DNA from: Rhizobium oryzihabitans
Lineage (GTDB): Bacteria > Pseudomonadota > Alphaproteobacteria > Rhizobiales > Rhizobiaceae
Reading direction: 5' to 3'
Assembly: GCF_010669145.1 (NCBI RefSeq)
Contig: NZ_CP048632.1
Span: 2,242,001 to 2,306,000 of the forward strand
Length of the DNA: 64,000 nt
The notes under the pieces: model-generated
The model's database searches: none
The model's input: only the letters and a program-made list of their open reading frames with translations
Told to the model about the DNA's origin: nothing
In this document: piece after piece, positions 46,925 to 57,395 of the stretch
Numbering within the stretch: position 1 is the stretch's first letter
How the letters are laid out: each line of letters opens with the position of its first letter
Program-made: the position numbers and the translations under genes

Positions 46925-47239
46925 ATGTTCGCAGTCATCAAGACCGGCGGTAAGCAGTACCGCGTAGCGGCCGACGCCGTGCTGACCATCGAAAAGCTGG
47001 AAGCAGAGGCAGGCGCAACTGTAGAATTCACCGAAGTTCTCGTTGTTGGCGAAGGCGCCGACGCCAAGTTCGGTGCACCCTTTGTCAAGGGCGCCATCGT
47101 CAAGGCTGAAGTTGTCGAGCACAATCGCGGCAAGAAGGTCATCGCCTTCAAGAAGCGTCGTCGTCAGAACTCCAAGCGTTCGCGCGGCCATCGTCAGCAT
47201 CACACTGTCGTCCGCATCACGGACATCGTTGCTGCCTGA
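46925..47239 (+). CDS. rplU: 50S ribosomal protein L21
   Basis: This 104-residue protein has the L21 start [20 protein letters not shown] and the basic C-terminal block [32 protein letters not shown]. It is the first gene of the L21-L27 unit and follows a recognisable promoter and a long leader. Confidence 0.98.
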   Translation: MFAVIKTGGKQYRVAADAVLTIEKLEAEAGATVEFTEVLVVGEGADAKFGAPFVKGAIVKAEVVEHNRGKKVIAFKKRRRQNSKRSRGHRQHHTVVRITDIVAA

Positions 47240-47279
47240 TCGGCGCGACACGGGAAACAAGGTTTAAAGGAGAACTCCA

Positions 47280-47549
47280 ATGGCACACAAAAAAGCTGGC
47301 GGTTCCTCGCGTAACGGTCGCGATTCCGAATCCAAGCGCCTTGGCGTAAAGAAGTTCGGCGGCGAAGCCGTCATTCCAGGCAACATTATTCTGCGTCAGC
47401 GCGGCACGCAGTGGCATCCGGGCGCCAATGTCGGCATCGGCAAGGACCACACGATTTTCGCACTGACCGCAGGTAACGTGAACTTCCGCACGAAGGCCAA
47501 CGGCCGCGTGTTCGTATCCGTGGCTCCGAAAGCGGAAGCCGCAGAATAA
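47280..47549 (+). CDS. rpmA: 50S ribosomal protein L27
   Basis: This 89-residue protein begins [20 protein letters not shown], the L27 N-terminus that reaches the peptidyl transferase centre, and contains [30 protein letters not shown] lies upstream of the ATG. A strong terminator nested in a larger RNA structure follows. Confidence 0.98.
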
Positions 47550-47567
47550 GCCGGTAAGCGTCATATG

Positions 47568-47680
47568 CAGCCGGTGTCCCATCGACCCGGCTGAGACGTA
47601 TCAGGTTCAGTCAAGAAAACAGGGGAGATGGGGCACCACCCAACTCCCCTTTTTCTTTAACCCCAAGGAGGGACTGAACC
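47568..47680 (+). ncRNA. Structured intergenic RNA with nested terminator between rpmA and the GNAT gene
   Basis: Three pairings are visible. CAGCCGG/CCGGCTG (47568-47574 with 47587-47593) has inner GTC/GAC pairs. A terminator (47621-47650) has stems AGGGGAG/CTCCCCT and TGGG/CCCA followed by TTTTC. GGTTCAGTC (47604-47612) is exactly complementary to GACTGAACC (47672-47680), which ends one base before the ATG and touches the AAGGAGG ribosome binding site (47665-47671). The outer stem would enclose the terminator and the binding site. I recognise no known family; a cis-regulatory role is inferred. Confidence 0.55.
47621..47654 (+). terminator. Intrinsic terminator of rplU-rpmA
   Basis: Stem AGGGGAG/CTCCCCT, one A-A mismatch, inner TGGG/CCCA, loop GCACCA, then TTTTC. 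This should end most rpmA transcripts or act as an attenuator for the GNAT genes. Confidence 0.85.
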
Positions 47681-48382
47681 ATGCAAGCTGAATTGTTGAG
47701 GGTTGACCAATCACGGTCACCCGAGGAACGGCCGAGGCCCGATCGGTCGAGGAGCGATTGCCCCGTTTTACTGTCGCAGAGGCTGGTTTTACGCAAGCCT
47801 CACGAAGAAGACATCGACGCCCTTGCCCATCTTGCCAACAACGCCAATATCGCGACCATGGTGTCGCGTATGCCGCACCCGTACACGGCCAAAGACGCCG
47901 CGGACTTCGTGCGACGCACCAAAGCTGGCGAGATTGGCAAGTGCGTCTATGCGATTACCCGCATGGACAATGGCGAGTTTCTGGGCTGCTGCGCGCTGGA
48001 ACCCCAGGAAGACGAAAAGACGCTGGAGATCGGTTACTGGCTGGGGGAACCCTACTGGAACCGGGGCTATATGACGGAAGCCGCGCATGCGCTGATCGAC
48101 ATGGCCTTCCGCACGCGTGAAATCGACCAGATCGATGCGCGTTGCCGGGTCACCAACATTCCCTCGCGTCGCGTCATCCAGAAGTGCGGTTTCCAGTTCC
48201 AGGGCTCCGGCATGGTTGGTTCGCTGGCGCTGGGCGGCATGGTGCCGGTTGAATGGTACCGGCTGGACCGCAAGACCTGGGTTTCGCTGAAGAGCTGGGG
48301 GATATGGGATGAGCACGCTCGAGCTTACCCGTCGCCGTGCAGCTGCAACCGCGGCGCCGCCCGGCCCCTGCCCTGTCATTGA
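47681..48382 (+). CDS. GNAT N-acetyltransferase (RimJ/RimL-like), possibly with a shifted C-terminus
   Basis: The frame encodes 233 residues; the first 28 are polar and low in complexity. The GNAT fold starts at LLSQRLVLRKPHEEDIDALA and includes LEIGYWLGEPYWNRGYMTEAA (the acetyl-CoA binding loop follows the RG) and the RVIQKCGFQFQGSG helix. A perfect AAGGAGG precedes the ATG. The last 24 residues look foreign (Cys/Pro/Arg-rich) and overlap the next gene by 74 bases. One more G in the five-G run at 48297-48301 would end it at TGA in an ATGA overlap with the next start. Substrate unknown; the ribosomal-protein context suggests RimJ-like protein acetylation. Confidence 0.82.
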   Translation: MQAELLRVDQSRSPEERPRPDRSRSDCPVLLSQRLVLRKPHEEDIDALAHLANNANIATMVSRMPHPYTAKDAADFVRRTKAGEIGKCVYAITRMDNGEFLGCCALEPQEDEKTLEIGYWLGEPYWNRGYMTEAAHALIDMAFRTREIDQIDARCRVTNIPSRRVIQKCGFQFQGSGMVGSLALGGMVPVEWYRLDRKTWVSLKSWGIWDEHARAYPSPCSCNRGAARPLPCH

Positions 48383-48899
48383 GACGTCGCGTCTGGTGCT
48401 GCGTCCGCAGCGGCTTTCCGACGCTGGCAGCATTGCGGAATCGCTTGGCGATTTCGCCGTGACCAGGATGCTGGCCCGTGTTCCCGCACCCTACCACAGG
48501 CAGGATGCGCTGGAATGGCTGGTTCTGCGCACTTCCGGCACCCTGCCCGACTGGGATTTCGCCATCACCAGTGGTGACGATACCCTGATCGGGGTTGTCT
48601 CAATCGAGTTGCGGCATGGCGAGTGGCATCTGGGCTACTGGCTCAACCGTTTCTACTGGGGCAAGGGTTACATGACCGAGGCGGTGGCTGCTGTGGTCGA
48701 GCGGTTCTTCCGCCGCATGCCGGGGGTAGTTCTCCATTCCGGCGTGTTTGCGGATAACCCTGCATCCCTGCGCGTGCAGGAGAAACTGGGCTTCCGGGTG
48801 ACCGGCTGCCACCAGATCTATGCCACGGCGCGTGCCGCCATGGTGGCGCATATCGATACGGTGATCACGGCTGAGGATTTCCTCCCGCCGCATCGCTGA
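48309..48899 (+). CDS. GNAT N-acetyltransferase, second copy
   Basis: This 196-residue GNAT protein has ETSRLVLRPQRLSDAGSIAE, HLGYWLNRFYWGKGYMTEAV, and the NPASLRVQEKLGFRVTG motif typical of acetyltransf_3 members. It is clearly related to the preceding gene, so the pair probably arose by duplication. A strong inverted-repeat terminator follows. The substrate is unknown. Confidence 0.85.
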   Translation: MSTLELTRRRAAATAAPPGPCPVIETSRLVLRPQRLSDAGSIAESLGDFAVTRMLARVPAPYHRQDALEWLVLRTSGTLPDWDFAITSGDDTLIGVVSIELRHGEWHLGYWLNRFYWGKGYMTEAVAAVVERFFRRMPGVVLHSGVFADNPASLRVQEKLGFRVTGCHQIYATARAAMVAHIDTVITAEDFLPPHR

Positions 48900-48908
48900 C
48901 ACCTGAAG

Positions 48909-48950
48909 AGCATCGGGCCGAAAACCATTACAGTTTTCGGCCCGATGCTT
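48909..48950 (+). terminator. Long inverted-repeat terminator after the GNAT pair
   Basis: A 16-base perfect inverted repeat (GCATCGGGCCGAAAAC and complement) around CATTACA lies 10 bases after the stop; the 3' side ends in CTTTG. It is long enough to stop transcription or to block 3' exonucleases. Confidence 0.75.
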
Positions 48951-49018
48951 TGAACAGGGCCGGTTTATCCCAAACCGACCTTGTCTCACGCAGGGGCTTC
49001 CCGCACGATAGTCTTTGA

Positions 49019-51340
<2,322 letters not shown>

Positions 51341-51348
<8 letters not shown>

Positions 51349-52627
51349 ACAGGCCGTGAAGCAGAGCCATGATATCGATGCGCTGATGATGACCATCGGC
51401 GCTCAGGCAAAAGCTGCTTCGCGACCGTTGTCCATTGCAGGGACTGAGCAGAAGAACCGCGCGCTTCTCGCCATGGCCTCCGCGATAGAGGCCTCCAGAG
51501 AAACGATCCTTGCGGCCAACAGGAAAGATCTGGCAGCGGCGGATAATGCCGGCCTTGCTGCTTCCTTCATCGACAGGCTCACCCTCAACGATGCGCGGAT
51601 CGCCGGCATTGCCGAAGGTATCCGCTCGGTTGCTGCGTTGGCCGATCCGGTTGGCGAGGTCATCGCCGCCTGGGATCGTCCGAACGGGCTGAAGATCGAG
51701 CGGGTGCGCACGCCGCTTGGCGTCATCGGCGTGATCTACGAAAGCCGCCCGAATGTGACGGCGGATGCCGGTGCGCTCTGCCTTAAAGCGGGCAATGCCG
51801 TGATCCTGCGCGGTGGCTCGGATTCGCAACATTCATCGCGTGCTATTCATGCCTGCCTAGTCGAGGGCCTGAAGATTGCCGGTCTTCCCGAGCATGCCAT
51901 TCAACTGGTGCCGGTCACCGACCGCGCCGCCGTGGGCGCGCTTCTTGGCGGCTTGAATGGCATGGTTGACGTGATTGTGCCGCGCGGCGGCAAAAGCCTC
52001 GTTGCGCGCGTGCAGTCTGAAGCGCGGGTTCCGGTCTTTGCGCATCTGGAAGGTATTTGCCATATCTATGTCGACGGCTCGGCCGATCTCGACATGGCGA
52101 AACGCATCGTCGTGAACGCCAAGATGCGCCGTACCGGCATTTGCGGGGCGGCCGAAACCCTGCTGGTGGATGCCGCTGCCGTGTCCACGCATCTGGAACC
52201 ACTCATCAAGGGCCTGATCGAGGCCGGATGTGAAGTGCGCGGCTCTCAGGCCGTTCGCGATGTGGTTGAGGGCCTGAAAGCTGCGACAGAAGAAGACTGG
52301 CGCACCGAATATCTGGATGCAATCATTTCGGTTGCTGTCGTGGACGGCATTTCCGGCGCCATCGATCATATCAGCAGCTATTCGTCCAATCACACCGAGG
52401 CCGTAATCGCCGAGGATCCCGATGTGGTCGAACGTTTCTTCAACGAACTCGATTCGGCCATTCTGCTGCATAACGCCTCGACGCAATTTGCCGATGGTGG
52501 CGAATTCGGCATGGGTGCGGAAATCGGCATTGCGACCGGCAAGATGCATGCGCGGGGCCCGGTCGGCGTCGAGCAGCTCACCTCGTTCAAATACCGGGTG
52601 CATGGCACCGGCCAGACACGGACCTGA
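51341..52627 (+). CDS. proA: Gamma-glutamyl phosphate reductase ProA
   Basis: The ATG at 51341 overlaps the proB stop and gives 428 residues. Motifs: the [18 protein letters not shown] strand, [11 protein letters not shown], and the catalytic cysteine in [15 protein letters not shown]. It reduces glutamyl phosphate to the semialdehyde. An earlier in-frame start at 51299 would overlap proB by 50 bases and is less likely. Confidence 0.97.
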
Positions 52628-52668
52628 TTTTGCCGACTGAGAAACGCCTCGACAGACGTTATCTCACC

Positions 52669-53253
52669 ATGCCGCATGCGGAGCGCGGCATGGTTGTCGG
52701 GCTATTCGGCGGCTCTTTCAATCCGCCACATGCCGGCCATGCCCTTGTTGCCGAAATTGCGCTGCGCAGGTTGGGTCTCGATCAGCTCTGGTGGATGGTG
52801 ACGCCTGGCAATCCGCTGAAAAGCCGCTCGGAACTGGCGTCTCTGGAGGATCGCATCGCCGCCTGCGAAAGGCTGGTCAGCGATCCGCGCATCAAGGTGA
52901 CGGCCTTTGAAAAATCGCTGGGCATCAGCTACACGGCCAATACGCTCGCCAAGGTGAAGGCGAGAAATCCGCATGTCCGCTTTATCTGGATCATGGGCGC
53001 CGACAATCTGAAAAGCTTCCATCGCTGGCAGAAATGGCGGGAGATCGCAGAGACCTTTCCGATTGCGGTGATAGATCGGCCGGGCTCCACCCTGTCCTAT
53101 CTCTCCTCCACCATGGCGCAGGCCTTCAGCCAGGCGCGGATCGATGAGGACGATGCGGGCGTTCTGTGGAAAAAACGCGCGCCCGCCTGGGTTTTCATCC
53201 ATGGTCCGCGTTCGACGCTCAGTTCCACGGCATTGCGCAATGGTCACAAATGA
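52669..53253 (+). CDS. nadD: Nicotinate-nucleotide adenylyltransferase NadD
   Basis: The ATG at 52669 gives 194 residues with GLFGGSFNPPHAGHALVAE near the start, WWMVTPGNPLK, and the C-terminal ISYTANTL and RSTLSSTALR blocks. It makes deamido-NAD from NaMN. A TTG at 52630 would add 13 residues and cannot be excluded. Confidence 0.95.
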   Translation: MPHAERGMVVGLFGGSFNPPHAGHALVAEIALRRLGLDQLWWMVTPGNPLKSRSELASLEDRIAACERLVSDPRIKVTAFEKSLGISYTANTLAKVKARNPHVRFIWIMGADNLKSFHRWQKWREIAETFPIAVIDRPGSTLSYLSSTMAQAFSQARIDEDDAGVLWKKRAPAWVFIHGPRSTLSSTALRNGHK

Positions 53254-53319
53254 AACGCATGATCACAAATGATGTATGCGCCATAAGCCGAAGCCTCCAT
53301 ATCTTGAAAAGTTAATGCT

Positions 53320-53811
53320 TTGGTGCCACCTTTATTGAGCGACGCAGAGAATCGCGTCGCCAGTACCTGTTTTGTCATTCTTGGAAAGGGAAAACCTCTG
53401 ACAACAGTACACGCCAAGGGAAGAGCATTTGTTGCTATCCCGAAGGGCCAGGACAGTGGCGCCGATGCCGCCGACCACGCCCTCGAAACCGTCCTCGCGA
53501 GCCTCGAGGACTCCAAGGCCGAAGATATCGTATCTCTCAACATTGCCGGAAAATCGGCGCTTGCGGACTACATGGTTGTGGTCTCCGGGCGATCGAACAG
53601 GCATGTCTCGGCGATTTGCGAGCATCTTCTTAAAGATATGAAGGGTGAAGGGTTCGGAAACGCCCGCGTCGAAGGTCTCGAGACCGGAGACTGGGTGCTG
53701 ATCGATACCGGCGATATCATCGTTCATGTGTTCCGTCCGGAAATCCGCGCCTTCTACAACATTGAAAAAATGTGGGCGACGCCGGATATGCCGGAAGAAA
53801 CGCTGCATTGA
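53320..53811 (+). CDS. rsfS: Ribosome silencing factor RsfS
   Basis: The family domain (about 110 residues) is clear: LASLEDSKAEDIVSLNIAGKSALADYMVVVSGRSNRHVSAI and the GLETGDWVLIDTGDIIVHVF block. RsfS binds L14 and blocks subunit joining. The start is uncertain. TTG at 53320 (or GTG at 53323) gives about 160 residues, but the first 26 do not look conserved. A CTG at 53398 with AAAGGGA about 6 bases upstream would give a standard N-terminus (xTTVHAKG). Confidence 0.88.
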   Translation: MVPPLLSDAENRVASTCFVILGKGKPLTTVHAKGRAFVAIPKGQDSGADAADHALETVLASLEDSKAEDIVSLNIAGKSALADYMVVVSGRSNRHVSAICEHLLKDMKGEGFGNARVEGLETGDWVLIDTGDIIVHVFRPEIRAFYNIEKMWATPDMPEETLH

Positions 53812-53965
53812 CACGGTGAGCCTTGTTGCGCATCGAGCTTCCCGACTATCTCGTTTGATGTCGGGCCGGTGCGTCTGGCCGGAAAGCGAACCGGCCGCAT
53901 AGGAATCCGCAGTCTATGCTGTTAAGAGCGTGACCCTGTTGGGTCACGACGAATGCAGGTTTGCG

Positions 53966-54448
53966 ATGCGGATTTCGATTTTTGCGGTGGGGCGGCTTAA
54001 ATCCGGCCCGGAGAAGGATCTTGCGACCCGTTATATAGAGCGTCTCGCCAAGACCGGCCCGGCGATCGGGCTGGAGTTTTCGCGGGTGATCGAGGTCGCG
54101 GAAAGCCGGGCGTCGAATGCCGAGACACGCAAGCGCGAAGAAGCGGCGATGCTCGAAAAACACCTAGGGGACGGGGCGGTTCTCGTGCTTCTGGACGAGC
54201 GCGGCAAAGCGCTGGACAGTCCGGGTTTTGCGACATTTTTTGGTGATTTGCGCGATAGCGGCAAGCGTGACCTCGTGATCGCGATCGGTGGCGCCGATGG
54301 TCTTGATCCGGCCCTTTACGACAGGGCGGCGGCCGTTCTCAATCTCGGCAAGCTCACATGGCCGCATCAGATCGTTCGCATTTTGATCGCCGAGCAGCTT
54401 TACCGCGCCGTCACTATTCTTTCCGGTCATCCATACCATCGCGTTTGA
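53966..54448 (+). CDS. rlmH: 23S rRNA (pseudouridine1915-N3) methyltransferase RlmH
   Basis: The ATG at 53966 (MRISIFAVGRLKSGPEKDL) gives the standard 160 residues. The SPOUT-fold knot is visible as LLDERGKALDSPGFATFF, FVIAIGGADG-like IAIGGADGLDPALY, and WPHQIVRILIAEQLYRA with the C-terminal GHPYHR. It follows rsfS after 154 bases. Confidence 0.96.
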   Translation: MRISIFAVGRLKSGPEKDLATRYIERLAKTGPAIGLEFSRVIEVAESRASNAETRKREEAAMLEKHLGDGAVLVLLDERGKALDSPGFATFFGDLRDSGKRDLVIAIGGADGLDPALYDRAAAVLNLGKLTWPHQIVRILIAEQLYRAVTILSGHPYHRV

Positions 54449-54607
54449 GCAGGTTCCGGACACGGAAAATTGTCTCAATTTCAACATGAAGCTTCGCGAG
54501 ACGGAAAGGCGTGGCGGCTCTGCCCACAGCCTCTTTCGGGCCTCTTGGAAGATTGCGGCAAAATCCCTAATATCGGCGCTCCTGCTTCGGCATCAAAGAA
54601 AGTTCAA

Positions 54608-56014
54608 ATGGACAAGAGGTTTCAACGAAAACGGCACGCTGCCCTTGCGGGCGCGGTTTTCGCTGTCTTGTCGATCGGGACTTTTCCGGTCGATTTCGCT
54701 TTTTCGCGCGACGATGCCGGTGCCGTTCCAGTGGAGAATGGCGATTCCTCACCTGAGGCGCTTCAGACGCTGGAAAAGCGTCGTGATCAGAACCGGCAGG
54801 ATCTGGAGGAGCTGGTCGACAGCATAGGCCTTTCCGAAGACAAGACCCGCACTCTTCAGGAAAGCATCGCTTCGCTTAATCAGGATAGCGCCCGCATCCG
54901 GGAGGAGCTGATCGCATCGGCTGCCCGGCGCAAGGCGCTGGAAACCAAGATCAGCGATGGCGAGGATCGTCTGGCGAAGCTTTCGGTTCGCGAGGACGGC
55001 GTCAAGGCTTCCTTGCGGGAGAGACGCGGCGTGCTTGCCGAGGTTCTGGCTGCGCTGCAGCGCATGGGCAGAAATCCGCCGCCTGCCCTTCTTGTCTCAC
55101 CGGAAGATGCGCTCGCTTCGGTGCGCAGCGCCATTCTTCTCGGCGCGGTCGTTCCAGGCATTCGGGGTGAAACCGACAAGCTGGTTTCCGCTCTCAAAGA
55201 ATTGACCGATCTCAGGCAGGCAATCGCTCGCGAAAAGGACGATCTTACGGGTATGATGACGGCAAGTCTGGAAGAGGAAAAACGCCTCGACCTGCTGCTG
55301 GCCGAAAACGGCCGTAGAAATTCCCAGACGGCGGCGGCGCTGGAGGCGGAACGCAAGCGATCCGAGGAACTTGCGAGCAAGGCCACCAGCCTTGAAGGGC
55401 TGGTGAGTTCGCTCGAAGGCGAGATTACTTCGGTACGGGAAGCGATGGAAAAGGCGCGTGCGGAAGAGCAGCGCATTGCCCGTCTTTCCGAGGCGGAACG
55501 CGAAAAAGGGCGTGCCGCGGCCGAGGCGGGAATGCCCGATAAAAACCGTATTGCCCCCGCATATCCCTTCGCAAGTTTGAAGGGAAAGCTGGAGGTTCCG
55601 GTTGCGGGCGAGGTGCTTCGGCGCTTTGGCGATGCTGATGGTACGGGCCACTTTTCCAAGGGAATTGTCGTCGCGAGTGGACCGGAAGCCATCGTGACGG
55701 CGCCTGCAGACGGCTTTGTGGTGTTTGCCGGAGATTTTCGCAGTTACGGCCGAATGATCATCCTCAATACGGGTGATGGATATCATGTGGTGATGACGGG
55801 CATGGACAATGTGAGGACGCGGCAGGGAATGTTTGTGTTCTCCGGAGAGCCCATCGCCTCCATGGGTGCAAAAAGAGTAGCGAGTGCAGCAGCATTGGCG
55901 CTGGAAACCGACAGGCCAACGCTCTACATTGAGTTCAGGAAAGATGGTGTGCCGGTTGATTCCCAACCGTGGTGGACCGCAAAAAATACCGGAAGGGCGC
56001 ACAATGATTCGTAA
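54608..56014 (+). CDS. EnvC-like murein hydrolase activator (degenerate M23 domain)
   Basis: The ATG at 54608 gives 468 residues. A hydrophobic signal segment (AALAGAVFAVLSIGTF) precedes a long coiled coil of about 60-340 rich in Glu, Lys, Arg, Leu. The C-terminal LytM/M23 fold starts at LEVPVAGEVLRRFGD. The canonical zinc motifs are altered: the HxxxD position reads HFSKGIVV and the HxH position YHVVMTG, so it is probably non-catalytic and activates an amidase, as EnvC does. It overlaps ctpA by 11 bases, which suggests joint work in envelope separation. Confidence 0.85.
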   Translation: MDKRFQRKRHAALAGAVFAVLSIGTFPVDFAFSRDDAGAVPVENGDSSPEALQTLEKRRDQNRQDLEELVDSIGLSEDKTRTLQESIASLNQDSARIREELIASAARRKALETKISDGEDRLAKLSVREDGVKASLRERRGVLAEVLAALQRMGRNPPPALLVSPEDALASVRSAILLGAVVPGIRGETDKLVSALKELTDLRQAIAREKDDLTGMMTASLEEEKRLDLLLAENGRRNSQTAAALEAERKRSEELASKATSLEGLVSSLEGEITSVREAMEKARAEEQRIARLSEAEREKGRAAAEAGMPDKNRIAPAYPFASLKGKLEVPVAGEVLRRFGDADGTGHFSKGIVVASGPEAIVTAPADGFVVFAGDFRSYGRMIILNTGDGYHVVMTGMDNVRTRQGMFVFSGEPIASMGAKRVASAAALALETDRPTLYIEFRKDGVPVDSQPWWTAKNTGRAHNDS

Positions 56015-57332
56015 GGTTTCGCTTCTCCTTATCGGTGGGCTTATGGGCGCCACGGCGATGAGCGTGATTTATTCGGCGAGCATGCCGGCACAGGCGGCCG
56101 GGCCTTCGACCTATAAGGAATTGTCGATCTTTGGCGACGTGTTCGAGCGTGTGCGTGCACAATATGTGACGCCGCCGGATGACGAGAAGCTGGTGGAAAA
56201 TGCCATCAACGGCATGCTGAGCTCGCTCGATCCGCATTCGAGCTTCATGAATGCCAAGGATGCCAACGATATGCGCACCCAGACAAAGGGTGAGTTTGGC
56301 GGTCTCGGCATCGAAGTGACCATGGAAAACGAGCTGGTCAAGGTCATCACGCCGATCGACGACACGCCGGCTTCCCGCGCGGGCATTCTCTCCGGCGACT
56401 TCATTTCCGAAATTGACGGTACGCCGGTTCGCGGCCTGAAGCTGGAGCAGGCGGTCGAAAAGATGCGCGGCGCGGTCAAGACGCCGATCAAGCTGACGAT
56501 CATCCGTCAGGGCGCCGACAAGCCGCTCGAATTCACCGTCATGCGTGATGTCATTGCCGTTCGTGCGGTGAAGTCTCGCGTCGAGGGCGACAATGTCGGT
56601 TATCTGCGCGTCATCTCCTTTACCGAGAAGACCTATGACGATCTCGAAAAGGCGATCAAGAAGATCAAGGCGGATGTGCCGGCCGACAAGCTGAAGGGCT
56701 ATGTGCTCGACCTGCGTCTCAACCCGGGTGGTCTGCTCGATCAGGCGATCAATGTCTCGGACGCTTTCCTTGAGCGTGGCGAAGTCGTTTCGACCCGTGG
56801 CCGCAACCCGGACGAGACCCGTCGCTTCAATGCGACGGCAGGCGATCTGACCGACGGCAAGCCGGTAATCGTGCTCGTCAACGGTGGTTCTGCTTCGGCC
56901 TCTGAAATCGTCGCCGGTGCGCTGCAGGATCTGCGTCGCGCGACCGTGGTCGGCACCCGCTCCTTCGGCAAGGGTTCTGTCCAGACGATCATTCCGCTCG
57001 GCGAGGCCGGTGCGCTGCGCCTGACCACGGCGCTTTATTACACGCCGTCGGGCAAGTCGATCCAGGGTACGGGCATTACGCCTGACATCAAGGTTGAACA
57101 GCCGTTGCCGCCGGAATTGCAGGGCCGGGTGACCACCGAGGGTGAATCCAGCCTGACCGGCCACATCAAGGGACAGAGTGAAACGGACGAAGGTTCTGGT
57201 TCCTCCGCTTATGTTCCGCCGGAAGCCAAGGACGACATCCAGCTCAACTACGCGCTGGACCTGTTGCGCGGCAGCAAGACGGATCCGTCTTTCCCGCCGA
57301 ACCCGGACAAGGCTGTGGTCAACAAGCAGTAA
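56004..57332 (+). CDS. ctpA: Carboxy-terminal processing protease CtpA (S41A family)
   Basis: The ATG at 56004, with GGAAGG upstream, gives 442 residues. A signal peptide (VSLLLIGGLMGATAMS to AQAA) precedes a PDZ domain (GGLGIEVTMENELVKVITPI) and the S41 catalytic core, with Ser in NGGSASASEIVAGAL and Lys in TRSFGKGSVQT. It is a periplasmic protease. Pairing with an EnvC-like gene is common in alphaproteobacteria. Confidence 0.95.
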   Translation: MIRKVSLLLIGGLMGATAMSVIYSASMPAQAAGPSTYKELSIFGDVFERVRAQYVTPPDDEKLVENAINGMLSSLDPHSSFMNAKDANDMRTQTKGEFGGLGIEVTMENELVKVITPIDDTPASRAGILSGDFISEIDGTPVRGLKLEQAVEKMRGAVKTPIKLTIIRQGADKPLEFTVMRDVIAVRAVKSRVEGDNVGYLRVISFTEKTYDDLEKAIKKIKADVPADKLKGYVLDLRLNPGGLLDQAINVSDAFLERGEVVSTRGRNPDETRRFNATAGDLTDGKPVIVLVNGGSASASEIVAGALQDLRRATVVGTRSFGKGSVQTIIPLGEAGALRLTTALYYTPSGKSIQGTGITPDIKVEQPLPPELQGRVTTEGESSLTGHIKGQSETDEGSGSSAYVPPEAKDDIQLNYALDLLRGSKTDPSFPPNPDKAVVNKQ

Positions 57333-57337
57333 GATGG

Positions 57338-57363
57338 ATGCGCCGGCCAGCCGGCGCATTTTC
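57338..57363 (+). terminator. Intrinsic terminator after ctpA
   Basis: ATGCGCCGG and CCGGCGCAT form a stem with loop CCAG, followed by TTTTC, starting 5 bases after the ctpA stop. Confidence 0.8.
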
Positions 57364-57395
57364 TCGATTGCCTAACCGTTTGGACGGATTTTTCA

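Noticed and set aside
47588..47612. CTGAGA followed by a TCAGG stretch, reminiscent of a TPP riboswitch
   Set aside because: The other conserved THI-box elements are absent and the downstream gene is not a thiamine gene.
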